Assembly: GCA_963995505.1 (NCBI GenBank)
Contig: OZ023199.1
Coordinates: 1,364,001 to 1,428,000 of the forward strand
DNA from: Hypericum androsaemum
Lineage: Eukaryota > Streptophyta > Magnoliopsida > Malpighiales > Hypericaceae
Reading direction: 5' to 3'
Length of the DNA stretch: 64,000 bases
Below are positions 32,991 to 44,349 of this stretch, one piece after another. A program made the translations under genes and the position numbers. The stretch's first letter is position 1. Each line of letters starts with the position of its first letter. The notes under the pieces were generated by a model, which worked only from the letters and a program-made list of their open reading frames with translations, was not told the origin of the DNA and did not search any database.

Positions 32991-33334
32991 TAGGGGTGAG
33001 CATAGTGACCGAACCGGACCGAACTGGAAAAAACCGGACCGAACCGGAACCGAATTTTTAGGAATATCGTAAACCGGACTGGACCAGATCCTACTCTGGT
33101 TCAAATCGGAACCGAACCAGATATTTTGGTTCGGTCTAAAACCAGACCGGATTGGGAAAAATACACAAAGAATGAGCTCTAGACCGGACGAAACCCGGAT
33201 CCGGACCGGAAACCGAATTTCTTAATATAATGTGAACCGGACCAGACCGTTTTTCTTTTTGGTCCGGTCCGGTCTGGTTTTTTCGGTCCAATTTGGTTCG
33301 GTTTGACGGTTTCCGGTCCATTTGCTCACCCCTA
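32991..33334. mobile_element. hAT-like MITE, copy 2
   Basis: Perfect terminal inverted repeat TAGGGGTGAGCA, with an interior related to copy 1 at 32042 (GAACCGGACCGAAC; TTTTCTTTTTGGTCCGGT). The flanks do not give a clean 8-bp duplication. Minus-strand frames in this element are by-products of the repeat. Confidence 0.72.
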
Positions 33335-34537
33335 GTTTGACCGGAGGCCATTTTTTACCCTAAAAATGAGCCGCTATAGGGGATAATTCGCAGTTGGACC
33401 ACATTTTTTAAAACTATGAAAAATATTAATATTACATGAATGAAAATTGTATTCATAAATATCTCATAGAAACAAATTTAAAGTCAGATTCCAAATCTGA
33501 CATCTTCTTGTAGACAAGAAAATTTAATGACGTTCAAGTATTTTCTGAATGGATACTTCCTAAGAGGGGTAACTAAGAGCCAGCCAGCCAACACCTAGAA
33601 TTAATTGGAGTTCCCTAATTACCCGAAACTAGCCCAATTAATGGTCATCCCTTTTTTGGATGCATTATCTACTTGGCGTATTTTAAAAGGCTTTCCACTT
33701 TTCTTGTGTCTCTTTTTTCTCTCTGATTATTTTATCTTCTATTTTAAAAAAAAATTAATACAAAACTGGGAGAAATTTGCATTGTATTCCAAACTTTGGG
33801 ATTTAACTTGGCCAGTATGCGATCAAATAAGCATCGTTTGAGTACTAATCTGTTTTAATAATATATTAAAATTTTTATATCAAACTTAAAATCTTAATAC
33901 GATTAGTTGATAAATTTTCTACCCTTACAAATAAATTCATCAATCTTTAAATAATAATGTAATAATCTTAAATTTCTTTGAATGACTAACTTTATCATAA
34001 CAGGAAAAAAGCTTTTAAACTAGGGGGAGTGGAAACCAATGTATTCCATAATAACAAATAAAGTGGAATAACTATCCGGAGCTCATGCTGGTGCACCATG
34101 TGAACCACATTCTATTTTCGGCTTGCTTTCATTTTTCGCTTAAAAAGGTGACTTGACCAAAAGAATTGAATCAACAATGGGCCACTAGATGCTTTTATGT
34201 AAATATATAGTATTTAGATCCGATAAAAACATACTCAGAATCATGAATAATTGAAACACGTCAACTTACTACTAATCATAGCAGCAAAAAGTTTTAGTCG
34301 AGATAATATTTTGTTCTGCAATTCCTGAATTGTATATATTTACAAATTATCTCTAGTTTTGTTTTTTTGTAAAGGTTTATTGTATTAAACCTCCAAAAAT
34401 GTTTGAACATACATCTTGACATCAAAAGAGCATCACGCCTAAGGCTAGAAGGTTGCAGAATTACCACCCCAGAAACCCCAACAAGAATTACATCAACGCC
34501 TAACTGAAAGACCTAAGAACGATATTTAGAAAAAAAG

Positions 34538-34879
34538 ATGGCAAGCTCTGCCTTGGAAGTTGAAGCGGAAGCTATCCTGATGGCGGTGTACTTTGTCAAA
34601 TCCGTCTTAGTTAATACACCTACATGGATTGAGTCAGATTATAAACTTGCTGTTGATTTTGTCAACGGAGTTTCCAATTCGATCGATTGGAGAGTTGAAA
34701 ACTTTGTCCTCTTAATTAGGTCTGGGATCAGGTTGCTTCTACGATGTAAGCTAAATTTTATTTCGCGGTCAACGAATGTTGTGACTAATTTGGTTGCACT
34801 AAAGTCTAGGATACCCCTAAAAAAAAAGTCTAGGATTAACCTTTGTGCATCAAATTGGGTGCATTATCCTCGAAATTAA
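34538..34879 (+). pseudogene. RNase H-like (RVT_3) fragment of a non-LTR retroelement, longer copy
   Basis: Sister of 14414-14665 (ALEVEAEAILMAVYFVKS; ESDYKLAVDFVNGVSNSIDW) that continues into FISRSTNVVTNLVALKS, the conserved R-x-x-N-x-x-A end of this retroelement RNase H. No reverse transcriptase lies upstream, so it is a relic. Confidence 0.68.
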
Positions 34880-36039
34880 TAATGCACTTGAGTAATGACT
34901 TTCCGACGTAAGTCGCAATATAAGTAAGGAGGTATGCTAATTTAAACAACCGACATGTACCGTTTTGAGATCCTTTGTCAAGTTCGGAGTTTTCTTTGCT
35001 GATTTAGTTACTCTGGCCTCCTACACCTGATGATCTTTGGCATATCCTTCCGGTGGCCGAACTTATTTCCATAGACGACGTTCTATAAGATGCATTCTTA
35101 ACCGAACCGCCAAGTCAATCTCTTAGTGGTTCAGTTAAGCATGTTCTTGATGGAAAGTAAACTATGGAAACATCATTCATCTTCAATCTATCTAGGGTCC
35201 CTACACAAATGGCTACTCAACTCAATGTGGAATTACTAGGGACATGGTAGCCTAATTGGATAGGTGAAATGAAATTAGACGATCTTTGGCATCCCCTTTT
35301 GGCTGCCAAGATTGCTTCCACAAGACGCATCAATAACCGAATCACCAAGTCGATCTCTTGGCGGTTCAGTTAAGCATGTTCTTGATGAAAAGTAATCTAT
35401 GGAAACGCCATTATTTTTTTTCTATCTAGAGCCTCGACACAAATGGCTACCGCAACTCTCTGTTGAATTAATAGGGCAAAAACAGCCTAATTGAATAGGT
35501 GAGAACGGAGGTAGGGATGCAAAGGAAGCCCGAGTATCTATATGGAAAGAGAGACTGAAGGAGAAAATAAGGGATAAATGGCTTGTTCATAAGTTGGGTG
35601 TATTTATTAGGTTGTTTCATTTTCTATGTCGTCAGGGTTTGGTTGGAGCCCTTAATTTATTTCCATTGACCATTCAAGATTGGTACTTCAATTGGAAAAC
35701 TAATTGACATCTTCGATCGCAGTAAACATATCTGGTATAAATAATTAGGACCTAATATTTGAGAGAATTATTTATGATTTAAATTGTTCATATAACAAGC
35801 GATGATACTGCAATATACCGATATAATATAAAACATAATTTGGTTTTGTCAATACCACCTAATATCGGATATCTACTAAGTGGAACAACTACGTTAATTT
35901 TAATATAACTGTATGCCAGAACAATCATTCACCGTATGTCCGCATCTACTTATTGATCAGATTCTGTCATCTCATTGCATAATTAAGTCCAACGGAAAGC
36001 TGACGTAATCCCTGGTCAACATCTTGGCCATCACCTCCG

Positions 36040-36879
36040 CTAGATCTCCACGCGTTTACTCGGACAACAGATCAGCACCGTATGGATTGCCGCCTCGCAG
36101 AGGAAAACCGCCATCAGCGACGCGCAAGTGACCACTATCACTACCATGCTCACCCACTTACCCCACAGAAACAACGCCGCACCGGCCGCGGCCGCCAGCA
36201 GCAGCCCGGCGAACAGCTTGAGGAAGAAGAAAACGGAGAGAGCCGCCAACTGCATGCCTGAAACCAGGAAACGGCTGCGGTTTGGAGGATGGCAGCCCCA
36301 GGTTGGGTCGAAGTAGACGACGTGGAAGGAAACGGCGAGGGAGGAAACGACGGTTGTAGGGAGCACGACGTCAGGCCAGGGGGCCGCAATGCCGAGAAAG
36401 AGGGTGGTCAGGCGGAGGATGAAGATCAGTGGGGAGAGAAATAAGATGAGTAATGCGAGGAGGCAGGAGTGGTCGAGAGTGGAGGTGACGAAGAAGCAGT
36501 GGAAGACGGAGATGGCGGAGATGGCGGTGGGGAGGAGCCGGACAGGGCGGCCGTAGAATCCACGAAGGACGCTGCGGGTGATGGTGGCGGTGCCGAGCTG
36601 AGAGAAGCAGAGGAGGAACGCCGCCAAGAGCGACGCGTAGAGGACGTCTTGGTGACTTCCGATGTTGAGGCGGTCGAGGGTGAGGATGGCTTGGTACTTA
36701 TGGGGTTCGATGCGGTGGAGAGGGGAGGAAGCGAGGAGGAGGGAGGGGAGGGAGACGAAGGGGAGGAGTAGGGTGATTAGGGTTAGGGCTACGAAGTCGC
36801 GTCGGTTTGCTCTTATTATCCGCAGTGACACCGTTGCTAGGCTCACTTCCACTCCGCCGCCGGTAGCCGCCGTCGCCAT
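36040..36879 (-). CDS. Uncharacterised multi-pass membrane protein, copy C (279 aa)
   Basis: Third paralogue, more diverged than A and B. Shared blocks: VEVSLATVSLRIIRANRRDF, LCFSQLGTATITRSVLRGFYGRPVRLLP in part, and CASLMAVFLCEAAIHTVLIC. It lacks about 15 residues in the second loop region, has a shorter luminal or cytosolic loop (WGCHPPNRSRF) and ends sooner (CCPSKRVEI). The reading frame is intact, with six or seven hydrophobic spans. Family not recognised; three open copies of different ages suggest retained function. Confidence 0.68.
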   Translation of the reverse strand: MATAATGGGVEVSLATVSLRIIRANRRDFVALTLITLLLPFVSLPSLLLASSPLHRIEPHKYQAILTLDRLNIGSHQDVLYASLLAAFLLCFSQLGTATITRSVLRGFYGRPVRLLPTAISAISVFHCFFVTSTLDHSCLLALLILFLSPLIFILRLTTLFLGIAAPWPDVVLPTTVVSSLAVSFHVVYFDPTWGCHPPNRSRFLVSGMQLAALSVFFFLKLFAGLLLAAAAGAALFLWGKWVSMVVIVVTCASLMAVFLCEAAIHTVLICCPSKRVEI

Positions 36880-37018
36880 CGGATTTTATCTTGCTTCAGT
36901 TTTGGTCAATTAATATGGGGAAGATGAGACTATGTGATGAAAAAGGATGAGCTTAAATACTGGGCTTTCGGGTGTCAAAGACACGTTATTCCGTATTTCA
37001 ACGTTACCAATTTCGGAC

Positions 37019-37613
37019 CGTTGATAAATGAATTTTTGTTACAACATCGCGAAAGTGATCGGCCCTACGAACAATTAAAAAAAAAGAGAAAAAAGTGAAG
37101 ATAGAATGAGTAAAAAATGAACAAAAAAAAGTAAGAAATACAGGGGAAAAGTTGGATAGTTGTTGTCGTACAGGAAGAAAAAGTTATAGAGGGATCTTAA
37201 TAACAACTACATAAAAATGAGAAACTAGAAAGATAAAAATAAAATAAATCTAACAAAAATTTTAACCAAAAGATAGAAAATAACTCTAACAAATATTTTA
37301 ATAAAAAAATAAAGTAGCCTAAACATAAAGATAAAATCTCACGAGACAAAAACCCCTCTTACGAAACATAAAAGGAGCATTTATATAGGGGATAAATTTT
37401 GCACTTCGACACGGATACGTGGTTCTATATTAATCAAGAGATTTTGAATTAATTATTTGAGAACTCATATATTTTAAATAATTGTTGAAAAAACTTTATC
37501 ACTTTTTAAATATTCTACCTAAGTCGAATTTATAAACCAAAAAAAAATCTCGGACACGGACGTAGAAATTGAAACCATATGAACATGCAATGTAAGAAGG
37601 TAATTAGATTTTG
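37019..37613. other. AT-rich insert and duplicated spacer
   Basis: 37019-37440 is A-rich sequence unique to this copy. From about 37540 the duplicated spacer resumes (ACCATATGAACATGCAATGT). No gene. Confidence 0.4.
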
Positions 37614-38011
37614 GGGTAAAAAATACCCATGGTCACTGAACTTTAACAATTTTGTATCCATGGTCACTAAACAAATTTTTTACTCTTTATGGTCACTAAT
37701 CTATACTAAATTACTCAGGTATGGTCACTCTGGCCACTTTTTTGCCAGAAATCTTCCCGGAAACAAGAAAAATTGGTCTCGGAGATCTTTTCCGGCAAAG
37801 TCCGGTCATCTAATTAACGTTCCAACCCCAACCTAATAATCTCCTGACCAATTTTTCTTGTTTCCGTGAAGATTTCTGGCAAAAAAATGACCGGAGTGAC
37901 CATACCTGAGTAATTTAGTATAGATTAGTGACCATAAAAGATAAAAATATAGTTTAGTGACCATGGACAAAAAATTGTTAAAGTTTAGTGACCATGAGTA
38001 TTTTTTTACCC
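37614..38011. mobile_element. Mutator-like foldback MITE with a perfect 9-bp target duplication
   Basis: The ends GGGTAAAAAATACCCATGG and GGGTAAAAAAATACTCATGG (reverse complement) lead into arms of about 200 bp each, repeatedly containing ATGGTCACTAA. Flanks are TAGATTTTG at 37605-37613 and 38012-38020. The unoccupied site survives in duplicated sequence at 40125-40150 (GTAATTAGTTTTTGGGGTC), so the insertion is directly visible. Non-coding. Confidence 0.93.
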
Positions 38012-41000
38012 TAGATTTTGGGGTCATTCAATTTGGGTGGATGCCTGCCTATTGCTATATAATTTCTTCTTCTGATATAACAATGCTTTTTTCTCGGTTT
38101 TTGTTCATAAACTTATTAAGGAAATCAAGTAGGCCCGCAAGTAAATGTTTAGCTTTGCTTCCTTTCATATTTGTTTATACTGGTGCACCAACAATACATG
38201 TGCATTTAGACCATCTATAACTGGAAAATTACAATCTCAAGTCCTCCAACTAGATGTATATGACGACATGCATCTATTTCCGGTAAAATGTGATTTTGAA
38301 GTTGGATGTTTATGAGGCTAAAAACCCCACTTGCTCACTAATAAGGAACCATTTTCTCGAAAATCATCCGCTTTCCAAAAATTTTACTTAACCTCTTAAT
38401 AGTTCCTTAATTTGAGAGTGTAAGGCTAGACCATTCTCTTCTTCTCTATACCACTATTTTACGGGCAAAAGAATGACTTATTTGGTCGAATTCGATATTT
38501 TTTTAGGCGGACATGACCTTCTGATGTTCCTACGTTCGTTTAACTAGGATTTTGATATTTTGTATATAACTTCTAGGCTACATTAGCTTGTCTACATGCA
38601 AGTTATTGTTCTATACAGTTACATATTTATAATACAAGTGAAATTACTTATTAAAAAAGTAAACTAAATTAATATGGCTAAGTTTGGACCTTATTATAGC
38701 AACCTAATAAGGAAACTAAACCCCACTTGCTCACTAATAAGCAACCATTTTCTTACTAATGCTCACTAATAAGGCATCAAGTTTGGACCATCGGGGTACT
38801 CAAATTGTAACACCCTGAAAAAGTGAGAATCCTAGGAGGCTGGTTTTTGAAAGAGAAAAAAAAACTGCCATTGAAATCTCGGTTTCATTTGCAGTAGCTA
38901 TATATATTCGAATTGATCTAACTTGTAAAGAATTTGAGTTTTTCTTAAATTAAATAAAAAAATTTACGAATGAAAAAGATACCAAATTTTTGCTAAATTG
39001 AAGTCAAGTAGTGCTCGACTATAAATACGATAAATTAAAAAAACTATACAATCCCTATTTTATTTTCCTCGAGTATGTATGCCTTGCTTATTGATCTTTG
39101 GATCTTTACTTTTCATTGAATTTTCTTTAAATAATGACATAGGTTAACAATTTGACCGAATAAATTAAACTCTTGGTGTGACATATAGAATAGGCTAACA
39201 ATCATTTTCACAAGTAATTGAAAATGGGGTTGTAATTTTCCCAAATTAACTGAGCTTTTAAACGTGAAGGCCCTTTTGGCCCACAAGTATTGCCTTGTAT
39301 TGCATAGATGATCATAACCAGACATTAATTTACAAGTACATTGTAACGTGACCAACTTCGGACATGAACGATCAACAACCACTTAAATGCGTTTTCTAAA
39401 TTTAATTAAGAATTTCCTACGCACCAACTTTAAATATTTATTGGAAAAATTTTGCACATTTCAAAAATTCCACATAGTTCAAACATTTTCTAAAATTTTG
39501 TAAACCAAAATAAAATCTTGGACAGGGACGTGGAAATCGAAACCATATGCACATGCAATGTAAGAAGGTAATTTTACTTTTTTTGGGGGGTCATTCAATT
39601 TGGGGGGTTGCCCATTGCTATATAATTTCTTCTTCTGCTGTAAATCTGTAACAATGTTTTTTTCTCGTTTTAAGTTCATAAACTTAGAAAGGAAATCAAG
39701 TAGGTCGCCTATCAAATGTTTAACTCCGTTTCCTTTCATATTTGTTAATACAGTGCACCAGGAATACATGTGCATTCAAGACTATTGGTTCACTTCGGAT
39801 CATTTGCTCACCTTTAAATGTATATTTTATGTATCTGTTTCCGGTAAAATGTTGTTTTGAAGTTGGAAGTATTTGAAGCTGAATACAATAACCCCACTTG
39901 CTCACTAGATGCTATAGGGGATTTTTTCTGAAATGGGTAAAAAAGATACATATTTTCCCTAAATAGGTAAAAAGTTATACATATTCCTAAAATAGGTTGA
40001 AAAATTATTTAATATCAAAAAATACTGAAGGAGGCACCCCAACAAGTTGGCGCCTCTAGTAGAAACGCCTATGTACATGTCGGAAGGTTTGGGAAATTGA
40101 AACCATATGAACATGCAATGTAAGAAGGTAATTAGTTTTTGGGGTCATTCAATTTGGGTGGATGCCCGCCTATTGCTATCTAATTTCTTCTTCTGATTTA
40201 ACAATGATTTTTTCTCAGTTTTTGTTCATAAACTTATCAAGGGAATCAAGTAGGCCCGCATGTAAATGTTTAGCTTTGTTTCCTTTCATATTTGTTTATA
40301 CTAGTGCACCAACAATACATGTGCATTGTAGACCATCTATAACTGGAAAATTACAATCTCAAGTCCTCCAACTAGATGTATATGACATGCATCTATTTCC
40401 GGTAAAATGTGATTTTGAAGTTGGATGTTTATGAGCCTAAAAACCCCACTTGCTCACTAATAAGGAACCATTTTCTCGAAAATCATATGTTTTTCAAAAT
40501 TTTATTTAACCGCTTAATAGTTTCTTAATTTGAGAGTGCAAGGCTGGACCGTTCCTTTCTTCTCCATACTACTATTTTACCGGCAAGAAAATGTCTTGTT
40601 TGGTCAGATTCGATGTCTTTTTTAGGCTAGCAAGACCTTTTGATGTTCCTAGATTCGGTTAACTTAGATTTTGGTATTTTGTATGTAACTTACTTCTGGG
40701 CTACATTAGCTTATCCACATGCAAGTTCTTGTTTGTACAGTTAGATGTTTATAATACAAGTAAAATTACTTATTAAAAAAATAAACTAAATTAATATGGA
40801 AAAGTTTGGACCTTATTATAGCAATCTAATAAGGAAACTAATAAGCAACCATTTTCTCAGTAATGCTCACTAATAAGGCAGCAAGTTTGGACCATCGGGG
40901 TACTCAAATTGTAAAACCCTGGAAAAGTGAGAATCCTAGGAGGCTGGTTTTCGAAAGAAAACTGCCATTGAAATCCTTTCATTTGCAGTAGCTATATATA

Positions 41001-42418
41001 TTCGAATTGATCAATCTCGTAAAGAATTTGAGTTTTTCTTAAATTAAAATTATAAATTTTACGACTGAAAAAGATACCAAATTGTCGCTAAATTGAACCC
41101 AAGTAGTGTTGTTTGACTATGAATATGATAAGTTATAAAAACTATACAATCCCTATTTTATTTTTCTCGAGTATGGACCCAGCTTAAATTCGTGATTATT
41201 GATTAATGATTTAACGGTTGTTTACTTCTAACTATTTTTTTGAAAGGTAAATATGACACCTAGTTTAATTTTGTAAGAAAGTAGTATTAGAAGAATGTTA
41301 CCACCAGAATATAGAATTTCAAATTTCAAATTTACTTTAAAATATTATAAATAATCCCTTCAATTCTTTGAAAATTACACCATCTATTTTCAATTCTCTC
41401 TTGATCTTTATAATTTATTTTCTGTCCATAAAAAAAAACTACGTAAACTTTAATTTCTTGGAGCTAAAAATACTTAAGCAAATTAAGTGCAAACACAATC
41501 GTCAAATTTTCTCCCAAAAAGTTTCTAAAAAGTAAAGAAAAAGCGGAACATTACGGTGGTTCCGGAACTTTAACCAAAAATTTTGGAACCGTAGTCTGTC
41601 AGTCATTGAGGTTCCTTGCAAAAGCCCAACAAAAACAAGCTTCTCTCAAGGTTTCGGGATCCGAGATATCTAAAATGGAAAAAAAATTATTTTCCACTCC
41701 CTAAACTTTGAGTCCCAGATTTTTTTTGGGAGGAGAATTAGAATCTCGAAAATATGTTTTCGTAGTAGAAAGAGTTTCCAAAACCTAGTTTTTGAGCGTA
41801 AGACAAATTACGTTTAGGTCACATAAGTATTTAAGAGTTTCCAATTGGGTTAGAGAAAACCTAGATAACTCCTGAATGATCCGGCCCTTCCCGGCCCGGC
41901 CCGGCCCGATGTGTGATCCCAGAATTATATTCAATCTCTCTCCGCTTGGGGCCCGTTGTTGTGTTTGCTTGGGGAGTAAGAGGGAGGGCATCTTCGTAGT
42001 AGAAAGAGTTTCTAAAAAGTAAACAAAACCGGGTGACTTTAGGAGGTCACCTCTCCTTGACTCAATTCTGATTCAATGAATTTTTGTTGATACTACTTCG
42101 AATTATGTATTGTGTTCACCAGTACTCAAAAATTGCCAATCTGAAATGAGCTCTTCGGGTGGAGAGAGGAGTATGAAGACGGGGGTTTTGAACATGGGAA
42201 TTATTTTGAATATTTTTCACCTTGCTATATTAGCAACTCCGGGTTAACAAATATGAAGCATAGCTGCACCGTTTGGCCAACAAGTTCAATCTAAAAAAGT
42301 GAAATGATTCGCCCTCCTGTGGCATTAAAGAATTACTAGTCTAAGTAGATGAGCTTTATGCACTGTTGTATAGCTCTTGTAAAAAGAATAAGGGTTAATT
42401 TCCTCATCTGAAGCTTAA
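38012..42418. other. Tandem spacer duplications, no gene
   Basis: 38020-39070 and 40130-41170 are direct repeats of about 1 kb (shared: AAACCCCACTTGCTCACTAA; GCAGTAGCTATATATATTCG). 39345-39905 repeats the block A part at 16382-16965. An inserted stretch at 39919-40085 contains a near-palindrome around GAGGCACCCCAAC. 41200-42418 is single-copy AT-rich DNA with a short GGCCC repeat at 41881-41909. No coding sequence seen. Confidence 0.55.
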
Positions 42419-44349
42419 TTAATGCTTGCAACTAGTAAGCACACAGTCATCCAAAAACTGGCTGAGCTGTGTAGTATACAGTTTCGGGTCACTTCTGAAA
42501 TGATCTACATGGGGCGTGTACACGAAGTTGCACGATCGGACCTCACGCCCAGCCTTCTTTTGTTTCTCAATGAAAGACTCGACGGAATCTGCAGGAATAA
42601 CTTTATCTGCAGAACTATAGATATATAGTTGTGGACAGCTTGGTTGACCTGTCGACAATACTCTCAGCACATCAGAAAGCCTTCTGCAAGTAACAAGTGA
42701 TTCGATAAGTTCCCGTCTATTACAAAAACTAAACATAAATAAACCGAAGTTTGTTCTGCAATCGATGTTCAACATCGTAGTTACCTGCTTACGGATGGAA
42801 GGTTCAAAATCACCCCAAAAAACTTTTCCAACACAAGTATTAGTGCTGCTTCAGTTACAGCAGGCTTTGGCGCGACTGTCATTCTGCTGGCAACGATCAC
42901 ATCCTCGTCACACTTGTCGGGTTTCATCTGAGCTTTTGTGGCAACACTATTCCTTTTGAGAAAAGCTGCTGAAAACCCTGAAGCCCAGACCTGCAGGATG
43001 AAAATGGATCCTTGTAAGTTCTGCAGTCTCCGGTTCAAGTGACAATGAGATTCTAATTACTACCGGCAAATGAAACCGAATGTATGCACCTACCAGAGTG
43101 CCAATTAACAAACTCAAACACCACCATAATCCAGAATACACATGTTTCAGTAACCATATGGATCTCATGCAATGCTAGATGTGAAAATGGAAACTGAGGC
43201 AACCATCCAGAAGAGCTTGTGAATTAAGTGCATGCAACAAAGAATGACAATGAAGATCAATTCCACCAAACAATTGCCACTATTGTGCACCGACAATCAC
43301 AAGATAAGTACTTGATGCAAACAAAGGACAACAGACTCAGATTAACAAAACAATTGCTTATTCTAACAGCAAAATAATCAACATTTACCTGAGGGTCAGG
43401 AGCTGCAACAGGTGCAGAGTCCACAATGCAACCCTTGATCTTTCCAACCAAACAAGGATCTTGCTTCTCAAACATCTCTAATATAGCTCCATAGCTACCC
43501 AAACACGAACAAACAAAAGTTATATCGGCCGAAAAGACTCATCGAAAGAGCAAAATAAAACATTTAAATGGGAAGAAATTCCACAAGGCTAAAGTACAAG
43601 GGACCCAGAGAAAGCACTCACGTCAACCATCCAGTGTTACTGAACGTGTGGAAGATCAGCTTCTTTCCGTGCTCCTCTTCCAACCAATCAGCCAAATGAT
43701 TCACAAGCAACTCAATGTCCTGTTCAGCTTTCCCGCCAACTTGATAACTGAGAACCTCCGACATTGGGAAAGTAAAAGTAATCACATGAAACCCTCTTGA
43801 AGTATACCACTCAGCGTACTTCCTGAGGTGACGCTGCTTTGATCCCAACCATCCAAGCAAGACCACCACTGTCTGGGACTTCTCAAGACAACAACCGGAA
43901 GACCCGGAAAGGTCAATAGAATTAAGCTCGGGCAAATGCCACCTGTACAACACATCTGAGGACGAAGGGGATGTGGCAGGAATAGCCTTCACAAACCCAT
44001 TTGCCGTCGGCCCTTTGGCCAAAGATGCAGATAGGTAGACATTAAGCAGCAGCGGGGAGGAAGCAACCGGACCAAGATTAAAATTCGGGGCAGGGAAGTG
44101 GACATTAGGGACAGGAACTCTGATCCTGGCTACAAAGGCCAAGTCAGCAAGCTTGGCAACCGATGTCCCAACAAAGTTGGAGTCTTGAGAGGCACCAGAC
44201 AAGACAGACTGCGAATGTTCGGAGGTGGAGCAACCACCCGAGGACCTTAATGCCGGGAGCTTATCAGTCACGTCGGAACAGAAAGAGGCGGCGGCAATGG
44301 CGGCGGCTGCGACTACTGGACGCTGTAGGATTCCGGACAAGGAACCCAT
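42419..44349 (-). CDS. TMEM53/DUF829 family protein
   Basis: Four exons on the minus strand (44349-43622, 43494-43389, 42990-42785, 42683-42419) give 434 residues with consistent phases. The start MGSLSGILQRPVVAAAA is typical of the plant family; an in-frame ATG 87 bases upstream would add 29 residues. The DUF829 region begins near VVVLLGWLGSKQRHLRKYAE (161-180), a diverged alpha/beta-hydrolase fold; FHTFSNTGW (233-241) sits where the nucleophile elbow would be, and TPHVDHFRSDP near 400 carries the conserved His. The animal relative TMEM53 is a nuclear-envelope protein; the plant biochemical role is not established. It appears intact. Confidence 0.92.

Larger units (their letters stand above)
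33557..37018. repeat. Segmental duplication, block C
   Basis: Collinear copy of block A (13291 to about 16405): shared start near AACTAAGAGCCAGCCAGCC, RNase H-like scrap, then membrane-protein copy C. Identity is high enough to align by eye throughout, with scattered indels. Confidence 0.85.

Noticed and set aside
32823..33351. Minus-strand frames rich in repeated motifs
   Set aside because: One reads the 21-bp tandem repeat, the other the hAT-like MITE; neither resembles a protein.
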